DNA from: Bacillota bacterium
GTDB lineage: Bacteria > Bacillota > Clostridia > Christensenellales > CAG-138
Assembly: GCA_016288175.1 (NCBI GenBank)
Contig: JAEEYN010000109.1
Coordinates: forward strand, 1-6,681
DNA length: 6,681 nt
Direction of reading: 5' to 3'
Of the stretch, positions 1 to 6,267 are shown piece after piece. The translations under genes and the position numbers were made by a program. The notes under the pieces were generated by a model that searched no databases, was not told where the DNA came from, and saw only the letters and a list, made by a program, of their open reading frames with translations. Every line of letters starts with the position of its first letter. The stretch's first letter is position 1.

Positions 1-1
1 C

Positions 2-592
2 CAGGCGTACTGGCGTGAAAAGCTTCAGTACTACCGCAAGGATGACGGCGTTCGCCAGATCATGCTCGTCAGATGCACGGAGGGCAGCAATGCGACCGTA
101 CAGTTTTATACCAAGCTTACCGATCAGAATAACGCATGGACGCTTCTGTTTGAAACGGACGCTTATATCGGCAAAAACGGAGCCGGCAAAACACAGGAGG
201 GAGACGCCAAAACGCCTTACGGAGATTTCGGCGTCATCACCGCCTTCGGGATATTGGACGATCCCGGAACAAAGCTTGATTATATCAGCGTGACCGAAAC
301 CACCTATGCCTGTGATGAGGAGTGCGAATATTATAATCGGATCATCGACACCCGGGAAACAGGTCATGCCTGCAATGGCGAAGAGATGTTCATCTACACG
401 CCCGAATACAATTACGGCATCGCTCTTGATTATAATTCGGCGTGCGAATGGCCTCTCGGGTCCTCCATATTTCTCCATTGCAAAGGCGCAAAGGTCTTTA
501 CCGGCGGCTGCGTCGCCATCGATGAAGAACTGATGAAACTCGTTTTGCAGAACGCTGAGGCCGGTATGCGCGTCATCATTCACGAAGAATGA
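2..592 (+). CDS. L,D-transpeptidase (YkuD family), 5' end cut by window
   Basis: The reading frame is open from base 2 to the TGA at 590-592, giving 196 visible residues; the true start lies upstream of the window. The protein contains the YkuD signature in the variant seen in many Clostridia: a His (codon 476-478) followed 11 residues later by the catalytic Cys (codon 509-511) in the string HCKGAKVFTGGCVAI. Upstream, GKNGAGKTQEGDAKTPYGDF matches the usual entry to the domain, where the substrate-binding strands begin. Known members are exported enzymes that form 3-3 cross-links in peptidoglycan or attach proteins to it, using an acyl-enzyme on the Cys. The Arg that often follows GC-V in classical YkuD enzymes is Ala here, as in the GCVAI/GCIAL subfamily. 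An ATG at 62 exists but is internal to conserved-looking coding sequence, so it is unlikely to be the start. The family call is firm; the exact reaction is not shown. Confidence 0.85.
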   Translation, partial: QAYWREKLQYYRKDDGVRQIMLVRCTEGSNATVQFYTKLTDQNNAWTLLFETDAYIGKNGAGKTQEGDAKTPYGDFGVITAFGILDDPGTKLDYISVTETTYACDEECEYYNRIIDTRETGHACNGEEMFIYTPEYNYGIALDYNSACEWPLGSSIFLHCKGAKVFTGGCVAIDEELMKLVLQNAEAGMRVIIHEE

Positions 593-613
593 TCGATATG
601 GCCATAATTTTTC

Positions 614-617
614 GGAG
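614..617 (+). promoter_or_regulatory. Weak ribosome binding site for the lipoprotein gene
   Basis: GGAG lies 6 bases before the ATG at 624, within the 31-base gap after the transpeptidase gene. It is shorter than the AAGGAG sites further downstream. The gap shows no convincing promoter or terminator, so the two genes are probably co-transcribed. Confidence 0.5.
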
Positions 618-623
618 TTTATT

Positions 624-2024
624 ATGAAAAGGCTTTTTTATACGGTCACAGCGCTGGTTCTTGCATGCGCGATGCTTTGGGGCTGCGCTCCGAAAAGCGA
701 TGCTCCGGACGTCACCGAACCTCCGGAGGCTTTGAGCACATCAACTCCGGAGCCCACGAACACGGATACGCCCGATCGCACCGTAACGGAAGCGATGGCG
801 TACAAGGGAGTCGGCATCTATTGCCAGCTCGAATACGGTCTCGAAGAGATCGGGGACGATTCCTACGGCAGCTATTTGCTCATGACGAACGTCACGGAAA
901 CCGAGTATGAACTGACTTTCCGCACCTATACCGGCGTGACGGTGCATTTCCACGTCGATAGATCGAGCGGGCAGACAAGGATAGTTGAGTTCATTCCCGC
1001 CCTTGATCGTGAAGAAGAAGCAGGCTCGTTCGATCTGTTTGATTACCTGGACAGGGAAGTACCGACGAAGGATCCGGCGGAACCGACCCCGGAGCCGACC
1101 GAAGAGCCGTCACCCGAGCCTGAACGCTTCGTGTTCCAACCGAAGGTATGCTCCGTGTATCTCGAGGAGGTATTCGGGAAGACCATGTGCGAGACCTGGT
1201 TCAACCTCGTAGACGCGGTCATGGCGGGCGAGGACACATTTGCCTGTCCTGATAAGCATACCTACGATTGGGTCATGGGCCAGTTCCCGAGGCTGTGTTT
1301 CCCGGTGCTCGTTGAGCTCATCGACTTTGCGTGTGACAGAAGTAACCCCGTAAAAGACGGTATTGGCAGCTTTACATGGCTCGTCTCTAAAGAGGAAGCC
1401 GCAGCGCGTATTGCGGAATTCGCAGAACAGATAGAGGGCATCCTCAGCGAGGTGCTTGAGGACGACTGGTCGGACGTTGAAAAAGCTTTGGCGCTTTACG
1501 TTTACTTCTCCCGTACCTACGAATATGATTGGGATACGTACTATCAGGACCTGGAAGCACAAGTGGACTATACCACTACCTACCGCCTTTTCAAGACCGG
1601 TATGGGCATCTGCCGCGAGATCGCTCCCGCGTATTCCTATCTTTTGATGCAGGCAGGCGTGGAAGCGACGACCGTGATGGGCAGCAACCATGAATGGAGC
1701 TATGTCCGCATTGGCGGCCGCAATTATCATATCGATCCGACCTTCGTGCTCAGCGAGATGGATTCGCTCGCCTACTTTATGATGACGGACGACCAGCGCG
1801 ATGCGACAGGGTGCAGCAAGGATCGGTTTACATATACCTCCAACTATTCGCAGGATCATCCGCATCCGGACTATACGGCGGACGATGACTTTTTCTCACC
1901 CGTATGGGACTATCGTATCCGAACGTTTTCTACTGACGAAAAGGTGATGCACTGTTGGCATTACGCGGAAGGCTGGGAAGAGGAGCCTTTCGACTTCGAT
2001 TATTCCGGGTTTGACCGCCCGTGA
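624..2024 (+). CDS. Lipoprotein with transglutaminase-like domain
   Basis: The 466-residue protein starts with a lipoprotein signal peptide: Lys2-Arg3, a hydrophobic stretch to about 19, and the lipobox LWGC with the lipidated Cys at residue 21. This also supports the ATG at 624. Residues 31-52 are a Pro/Thr/Glu/Ser-rich linker. Residues about 57-145 form a small, unrecognised domain. Residues 151-167 are a second linker of PTPEPTEEPSPEPE type. The C-terminal part carries a transglutaminase-like core with all three catalytic residues: Cys330 in GMGICREIAPAYSYLL, His356 in SNHEWSYVRI and Asp371 in YHIDPTF. Bacterial proteins with this core act as cysteine proteases, peptidases or cross-linking enzymes; which one applies here cannot be told. 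Nine cysteines follow the lipidated one (67, 176, 189, 208, 225, 237, 330, 397, 444), many for a surface protein. It sits beside an L,D-transpeptidase, which fits a cell-wall or surface role (inference). Confidence 0.85.
   Translation: MKRLFYTVTALVLACAMLWGCAPKSDAPDVTEPPEALSTSTPEPTNTDTPDRTVTEAMAYKGVGIYCQLEYGLEEIGDDSYGSYLLMTNVTETEYELTFRTYTGVTVHFHVDRSSGQTRIVEFIPALDREEEAGSFDLFDYLDREVPTKDPAEPTPEPTEEPSPEPERFVFQPKVCSVYLEEVFGKTMCETWFNLVDAVMAGEDTFACPDKHTYDWVMGQFPRLCFPVLVELIDFACDRSNPVKDGIGSFTWLVSKEEAAARIAEFAEQIEGILSEVLEDDWSDVEKALALYVYFSRTYEYDWDTYYQDLEAQVDYTTTYRLFKTGMGICREIAPAYSYLLMQAGVEATTVMGSNHEWSYVRIGGRNYHIDPTFVLSEMDSLAYFMMTDDQRDATGCSKDRFTYTSNYSQDHPHPDYTADDDFFSPVWDYRIRTFSTDEKVMHCWHYAEGWEEEPFDFDYSGFDRP
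1074..1124 (+). repeat. Low-complexity Pro/Glu/Thr linker coding segment
   Basis: This segment encodes residues 151-167 of the lipoprotein, alternating Pro with Glu, Thr and Ser (PTPEPTEEPSPEPE). Such sequences are usually extended spacers that hold a catalytic domain away from the membrane and wall. The DNA shows short repeats of CCGGAGCCGACC type and could vary in length between strains. Confidence 0.6.
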
Positions 2025-2050
2025 AGCATAAGGAAATCTTAATATAACAA

Positions 2051-2058
2051 AAAGGAGA
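2051..2058 (+). promoter_or_regulatory. Strong ribosome binding site before the 201-residue gene
   Basis: AAAGGAGA is placed 8 bases before the ATG at 2067. It lies in the 42-base gap after the lipoprotein gene. The gap is A/T rich but has no hairpin, so there is no sign of a terminator between the envelope genes and the signalling cassette. Confidence 0.8.
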
Positions 2059-2066
2059 GAACTGAA

Positions 2067-2672
2067 ATGAGATCTGATACGATCCATGTTACAAACGGAG
2101 GTGCCGGCTTCGGAGAGGCGCTTTCTCAGGCCGAACGCGTTGCTGCGTTCAAAGGGCTGGATGCAAAGAGCGCAATACACCTTAGGCTGCTGACCGAAGA
2201 GATGATGGGCATAATGCACGCGCTGACCGGAGAGAAGGAAGCCGATTTCTGGATCGATGACGAAGGAGGAGAGTTCTCGCTCCACCTCTCGGCCAATGCG
2301 GAAATGGATTCGGAGATGCGGAAAAAGCTTCTGTCCGTTTCCAAAAGCGGCAAAAACGACGCTGCCAGGGGCGTAACGGGAAAGCTCCGGGATCTGTTCG
2401 AGCGGTTCATGGCGCCCGGGGATATGAGCATAGGCCAATCGCTTGCCGCCGGTCTTTACTGCGAAAGCATCGATCCCGAATTCGGAATGACGAGGATGGT
2501 CCCGGGCGATTACTGGTCCCTGCGCCGGTACAGCGACTCGCTTGACAGAACTGCAGGACCGGATGAAAACTGGGACGAGCTTGAAAAATCCGTTGTAGCA
2601 CGCCTTGCGGACGATGTGCGGATCGGCATAAAGGGCCGCGACGTTGAAATCACAATTATCAAGAGATTCTGA
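2067..2672 (+). CDS. Uncharacterised protein resembling a degenerate RsbW-type GHKL domain
   Basis: This 201-residue protein has no signal peptide or membrane segment. Its first 80 residues follow the pattern of the N-terminal half of RsbW/SpoIIAB-like kinases: a strand (IHVTN), a helix (about 13-30), a second helix with LRLLTEEMMGIMHAL (39-53), then two strands (FWIDD and EFSLHLSAN). In active GHKL proteins the second helix carries the N box, with a Glu followed four residues later by an Asn. Here Glu44 and Glu45 are present, but the Asn position is Gly48 or Ile49. No DxGxG (G1) or Gly-rich lid (G2) motif can be found. It is therefore probably unable to bind ATP in the usual way and may be a binding partner or scaffold. 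The C-terminal part, ending VRIGIKGRDVEITIIKRF, is predicted to form strands. The downstream STAS gene begins 11 bases after its stop, so both are surely co-expressed. The fold assignment is inference from pattern only. Confidence 0.6.
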   Translation: MRSDTIHVTNGGAGFGEALSQAERVAAFKGLDAKSAIHLRLLTEEMMGIMHALTGEKEADFWIDDEGGEFSLHLSANAEMDSEMRKKLLSVSKSGKNDAARGVTGKLRDLFERFMAPGDMSIGQSLAAGLYCESIDPEFGMTRMVPGDYWSLRRYSDSLDRTAGPDENWDELEKSVVARLADDVRIGIKGRDVEITIIKRF

Positions 2673-2678
2673 AAGGAG
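2672..2678 (+). promoter_or_regulatory. Ribosome binding site of the STAS gene
   Basis: AAAGGAG begins at the last base of the preceding TGA stop codon and lies 5 bases before the ATG at 2684. Translation of the two genes may be coupled. Confidence 0.8.
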
Positions 2679-2683
2679 ACACC

Positions 2684-2980
2684 ATGGAACTCAATTTTGA
2701 AAGCAATAACACCGCCGCCGTAATCGGCATCACGGGCAGGCTGGACACCGTCACCGCGCCTGAGCTGGAGGATTACATCAACGCAAGGATCATCGGTATC
2801 GAAACGCTGACGCTCGATTGCGCAGGCCTCGAATACATCTCCTCGGCCGGACTCCGCGTGCTGCTTCGTGCGCAGAAGAAGATGGCTGCGTGCGGAAAAA
2901 TGAAGCTGATCAACGTCAGCCCGATCATTATGGAGATCTTCGAGATCACCGGCTTCAGTGAGATACTGACTATTGAATAA
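2684..2980 (+). CDS. STAS-domain anti-sigma factor antagonist (RsbV/SpoIIAA-like)
   Basis: The 98-residue protein is a single STAS domain of normal length for the family. Visible landmarks are the entry strand VIGITGRLD (13-21), the strand LTLDCAGL (42-49), the loop and helix YISSAGLRVLLR (51-62), and the C-terminal ITGFSEILTI. Aligned on the MDSSGLG motif of SpoIIAA, the phosphorylatable residue is Ser54. The Asp that precedes it in SpoIIAA/RsbV is Ser53 here. In the known systems the unphosphorylated form binds and occupies the anti-sigma kinase, releasing its target; phosphorylation by the kinase ends this, and a PP2C phosphatase reverses it. The phosphatase gene follows after 53 bases and a second STAS domain occurs in the fusion protein further on. 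The target it releases is not encoded in the window. The family is certain; the regulon is unknown. Confidence 0.93.
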   Translation: MELNFESNNTAAVIGITGRLDTVTAPELEDYINARIIGIETLTLDCAGLEYISSAGLRVLLRAQKKMAACGKMKLINVSPIIMEIFEITGFSEILTIE

Positions 2981-3021
2981 AAACGCGTCCGACAGGATCG
3001 CCAATCCGAATAAGCCGCAGC

Positions 3022-3026
3022 AAAGG
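3022..3026 (+). promoter_or_regulatory. Moderate ribosome binding site of the phosphatase gene
   Basis: AAAGG lies 7 bases before the ATG at 3034. The 53-base gap that contains it has no clear promoter or hairpin. The site is weaker than those of the two preceding genes, which may keep the phosphatase level below that of the STAS protein (inference). Confidence 0.5.
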
Positions 3027-3033
3027 TTCAATC

Positions 3034-4698
3034 ATGAAAAAAGGGATGAGCATCAAAACAAAAGTAGCGATAACCTCTATCGTATTCATGGTCGTACTGA
3101 CGACAGTTATCGCGCTCGTCGGATACACTCTCTATCGAAACAGCGTCATGGAGAGCTACACGACTTATGCTGATACGGTGCTGGAATACGCATACCGCGA
3201 GACGGTAAAATACGGTTTCGGCGACATGATCGCGGCGCGCGAAATGCCGGAAGGCTATGAAGAGCTGCGCACGGAGCTCAACCGGATCAAGGGTTCTTCC
3301 AAAATTGAATACTTGTACGCAGTCTATTTTGAAGACATTGAGGACATCCACAGTCTTCACTATGCGATCAACGCAAAATCGCAGGAGGAGATATCCGAGG
3401 GTTCTTCATTCACTTACTTGGGGACCCCTTGCGAGGAAGGCAGCTTTCAGGACGATACCCTTTTAACGCTACATGACGCTGTAAAGAGCGGCAAACGGGA
3501 GAACGGAACGCTTGAGGGATACGCCGACGTGTACGGGCACATGCTGAACGGATACCGCGTCATTTTTGACAGCGACGGACATGCAGCGGGGCTTATCTGC
3601 GTCGAAATAGACATCAGCAGAATAAACGTCAATCTGCACCGTTATCTGCGTAACGTTTTGCTGATCGCAACGGCATTCACAGCGATAGTCGTTTTCCTGT
3701 ATCTCTTCAACACAGATCGGTATCTTATAGGACCGATCATGAAGCTTTCGGACAACAGCGATGCATTCATCAAAAAAATGCAAAGCAGCGCGGAGCCGGA
3801 GGAGCTTGTTTTTGAAGAGGTCCCGGTAAGATCCGGCGGTGAGCTGAAGCTGCTTGCGGATAATGTAAAAAGCCTTGCCGACGGCGTTTCGGCATACATG
3901 GCCAATCTTAAAGCGGCGACCGCCGAAAAAGAGCGTATAGGCACGGAGCTCGCGCTCGCGACGAAGCTGCAGGCGGCGTTCGTGCCGAGCATTTTCCCGC
4001 CTTTCCCGGAAAGGACAGAGTTCGACATATACGCCTCGATGGATCCCGCAAAGGAGGTCGGAGGCGATTTCTACGACTTCTATCTCATCGACGACGACCA
4101 TCTATGCCTGCTGATTGCAGACGTATCCGGCAAAGGCATACCAGCCGCGCTCTTCATGATGGTATCGAAAATAATTCTTCAAAGCTGCGCGATGCTCGGA
4201 AGATCCGCCGCGGAGATACTGACCAAGACCAACGAGGCGATATGCTCCAACAACAAGGAAAGCATGTTCGTCACGGTCTGGCTCGGGATATTGGAGATCT
4301 CCACAGGAAAGCTCACCTGCGCGAACGCCGGTCACGAATACCCCGCGCTTATGAGAAGAGGCGGGAGCTTCGGGCTTTTCCGCGATAAGCATGGCCTCGT
4401 CATCGGCGGCATGGACGGCTTGAAATATAAGGAATACGAGCTGACGCTCTCACCCGGTGACAAGCTCTTCGTCTACACCGACGGCGTGCCCGAGGCGACC
4501 GACGCGGATAATGAGCTCTTCGGTACGGAGCGCATGCTCTCCGCTCTGAACGCGGAGCCCGAAGCGGATCCTTCTCGCATACTCAGAAACGTGCGCGCGG
4601 CGGTGGACGGCTTTGTTAAGGACGCGGAGCAGTTCGACGATCTGACGATGCTCTGCCTCGAATATCATGGAAAAGAAGGAGATACATCTAATGAATAA
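3034..4698 (+). CDS. Membrane-bound sensor phosphatase: Cache-like sensor, HAMP, PP2C/SpoIIE domain
   Basis: The 554-residue protein has a membrane segment at about 11-34 and a second at about 207-226. Between them lies an extracytoplasmic region of some 170 residues. Its end (VIFDSDGHAAGLICVEIDIS, 176-195) looks like the closing strands of a Cache/PAS-like ligand-binding domain. A HAMP region follows (about 227-290, with GPIMKL and GGELKLLADNVKSLAD), then a helical linker (about 295-325, ERIGTELALATKLQAAFVPS) typical of RsbU-type switches. The PP2C/SpoIIE catalytic domain covers about 328-547. Metal-binding acidic residues are visible: Asp345 and Asp348 in EVGGDFYDF, Asp363 in ADVSGKGIPAA, Asp483 in YTDGVPEA and Asp536 in FDDLTML; NAGH is at 431-434. 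It should dephosphorylate STAS serines in response to an outside signal. The likely substrates are the STAS proteins encoded just before and after it. The signal is unknown. Confidence 0.92.
   Translation: MKKGMSIKTKVAITSIVFMVVLTTVIALVGYTLYRNSVMESYTTYADTVLEYAYRETVKYGFGDMIAAREMPEGYEELRTELNRIKGSSKIEYLYAVYFEDIEDIHSLHYAINAKSQEEISEGSSFTYLGTPCEEGSFQDDTLLTLHDAVKSGKRENGTLEGYADVYGHMLNGYRVIFDSDGHAAGLICVEIDISRINVNLHRYLRNVLLIATAFTAIVVFLYLFNTDRYLIGPIMKLSDNSDAFIKKMQSSAEPEELVFEEVPVRSGGELKLLADNVKSLADGVSAYMANLKAATAEKERIGTELALATKLQAAFVPSIFPPFPERTEFDIYASMDPAKEVGGDFYDFYLIDDDHLCLLIADVSGKGIPAALFMMVSKIILQSCAMLGRSAAEILTKTNEAICSNNKESMFVTVWLGILEISTGKLTCANAGHEYPALMRRGGSFGLFRDKHGLVIGGMDGLKYKEYELTLSPGDKLFVYTDGVPEATDADNELFGTERMLSALNAEPEADPSRILRNVRAAVDGFVKDAEQFDDLTMLCLEYHGKEGDTSNE
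4676..4681 (+). promoter_or_regulatory. Ribosome binding site that decides the start of the fusion gene
   Basis: AAGGAG lies inside the end of the phosphatase gene, 9 bases before the ATG at 4691. An earlier in-frame ATG at 4667 lies upstream of this site and has no good site of its own. The start at 4691 also gives a normal STAS N-terminus (MNNGLITIPLSGRID). Confidence 0.75.
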
Positions 4699-6259
4699 TG
4701 GCCTCATCACAATCCCACTTTCGGGACGTATCGATTCCACAAACGCGGCGGAAACGGAAAAGAAGTTATTTGAGCAGCTCGAAGGAAGCGGCGCATCGCC
4801 GATAGTGCTTGACGCTTCTCATCTCAGCTATATTTCGAGCGCCGGTCTCCGTGTGCTGCTGCGCGTCAAGAAAACGCACCCCGACTTGACGATCAGGGAC
4901 GTCAGCTCCGAGGTCTTCGAGATTCTCGAAATGACCGGTTTTACGGAGATGATGCAGGTGGAGAAAGCCTATAAAGCAGTTTCCATAGAGGGCTGCGAGG
5001 AGATAGGCCGCGGCGCGAACGGCACGGTCTACCGCGTCGACCGTGACAACGTGGTCAAGGTCTACAATAACGCCGATGCGCTCGAGGATATCCAGCATGA
5101 GCGCGAGATGGCGAAGCTGGCTCTCATTCTCGGCATACCGACGGCGATATCCTACGACGTCGTCAAGGTCGGCGAAAGCTACGGCTCGGTATTCGAGCTT
5201 CTGAACGCAAACTCGTTTTCAAAGATACTTGCGACCGAGCCTGATAAGTTCGACTGGTGCGTTAAAGAATTCGCGGATATGCTGAAAAGGATCCATGGGA
5301 CCGTCGTTCCCGAGGGCAAACTTCCGAACGTCAAGGACGAAGCAAGGGGCTGGGCGCGCTTCATGCGGGACTGGCTGCCTGAGGAGACGCATGCAAAGCT
5401 CACCTCCCTTATCGAGGCCGTGCCGGACAGCGATCACATGATCCACGGCGACTATCACCCGAAGAACATCATGCTCCAGGACGGTGAGGTACTCGTTATC
5501 GACATGGACACTCTCTCCGTCGGCGATCCGATTTTCGAGCTCTGCTCCGTATTCAACGCCTTCCTCGGCTTTTCCGAATACGATCACAACGTGGTGAAGG
5601 AATTCCAGGGCTTCGACCACGACGTAAGCGAACGCTTCTATTATGCCGCGCTCTCCAGATACCTCGGGACTACCTCGGAAACCAAGCTCCGCGAGGTCAC
5701 GGACAAGGCACGGGTATTGGGCTATACCCATCTTATCGGCTGGAAGATACGCCACGGCGCGCTTGAAACCGAAAATGGCCGTGCCGAGGTCGCCTTCTGG
5801 AAGGAGCAGCTTCTCGGTCTTTTGACCACGGTGGATACGCTCGTATTCCAACCTAACGAGCTTGAGATAGAGGCGGACAAAGAGAATCTTCCCGAGGTGC
5901 TTTCCTTCATCGAAGAGCACGTTGAGCCTCTTGGCCTATCAGAAAAGGGAAAGATGCAGCTCGATCTCGCCGCGGAGGAGATATTCGTCAATATCGCAAA
6001 CTACGCCTACGCGCCGGAGCACGGCATGGCAAAGATCCTCGTCGAAACGGACGAAACCATGAACGAAGCCGTGATAACCTTCTCGGATGAGGGCAGGCCC
6101 TTCGATCCGACAAAGAAGGCAGATCCCTCCGTCTCGCTTTCCGCGGACGAAAGGACGCCCGGCGGCCTCGGTATTTTCCTCACTAAGAAGCTGATGGACG
6201 GTTTCTCCTATGAATACCGCGACGGAAAGAATATCCTCAAGCTTACGAAAAAGGCCTGA
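4691..6259 (+). CDS. STAS - APH-like kinase - RsbW-like ATPase fusion protein
   Basis: With the start at 4691 this is 522 residues in three domains. Residues 1-92 are a STAS domain with YISSAGLRVLLR (47-58) and candidate phosphoserine Ser50. Residues about 98-380 are an aminoglycoside/choline-kinase-like phosphotransferase: Gly-rich loop IGRGANGTVYRV (105-116), Lys123 in VVKVYN, an acidic helix HEREMAKL (136-143), catalytic loop HGDYHPKNIML (252-262, Asp254 and Asn259), and metal-binding IDMDTLSVGDP with Asp271 and Asp273. It resembles the APH-like group known as TIGR02172 (from memory). Residues about 388-522 are an RsbW-type GHKL kinase with N box AAEEIFVNIANYAY (Glu430, Asn434), G1 box DEGRPFDP (466-473) and G2 box TPGGLGIFLTKKLMD (489-503). 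All three active sites look intact. In known systems STAS and GHKL partners are separate chains. The gene overlaps the phosphatase stop by 8 bases, so the phosphatase and kinase are made together. The target of the APH domain is unknown. Confidence 0.9.
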   Translation: MNNGLITIPLSGRIDSTNAAETEKKLFEQLEGSGASPIVLDASHLSYISSAGLRVLLRVKKTHPDLTIRDVSSEVFEILEMTGFTEMMQVEKAYKAVSIEGCEEIGRGANGTVYRVDRDNVVKVYNNADALEDIQHEREMAKLALILGIPTAISYDVVKVGESYGSVFELLNANSFSKILATEPDKFDWCVKEFADMLKRIHGTVVPEGKLPNVKDEARGWARFMRDWLPEETHAKLTSLIEAVPDSDHMIHGDYHPKNIMLQDGEVLVIDMDTLSVGDPIFELCSVFNAFLGFSEYDHNVVKEFQGFDHDVSERFYYAALSRYLGTTSETKLREVTDKARVLGYTHLIGWKIRHGALETENGRAEVAFWKEQLLGLLTTVDTLVFQPNELEIEADKENLPEVLSFIEEHVEPLGLSEKGKMQLDLAAEEIFVNIANYAYAPEHGMAKILVETDETMNEAVITFSDEGRPFDPTKKADPSVSLSADERTPGGLGIFLTKKLMDGFSYEYRDGKNILKLTKKA

Positions 6260-6267
6260 TACCGCGT

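Noticed and set aside
597..606. Ten-base palindrome TATGGCCATA followed by a run of T, as a terminator after the transpeptidase gene
   Set aside because: It has no room for a loop; a hairpin would have a 3-bp stem, too weak for termination. It is probably chance.
1110..1865. Long minus-strand reading frame opposite the lipoprotein gene (251 codons)
   Set aside because: The plus-strand frame has a signal peptide, lipobox and complete catalytic residues; the minus frame shows no recognisable motif and is a by-product of codon use.
2011..2048. TTGACC at 2011-2016 with TAATAT or TATAAC at 2040-2048 as a possible promoter for the signalling cassette
   Set aside because: The spacing is 23-26 bases, well above the usual 16-18, and transcription would begin inside the ribosome binding site at 2051-2058.
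2973..3173. TTG-initiated reading frame of 66 codons spanning the gap before the phosphatase gene
   Set aside because: It overlaps both the STAS gene end and the phosphatase start, has no ribosome binding site, and its lysine/asparagine/histidine/arginine-rich sequence looks non-coding.
5219..5920. Long minus-strand reading frame opposite the APH domain (233 codons), and a similar one at 3469-4101
   Set aside because: Both lie wholly within well-supported plus-strand genes and show no domain pattern of their own.
4691..6259. Calling the fusion gene an aminoglycoside resistance enzyme because of the APH motifs
   Set aside because: The APH domain is embedded between STAS and GHKL domains in a signalling cassette; APH-like folds have many substrates and nothing here points to antibiotics.
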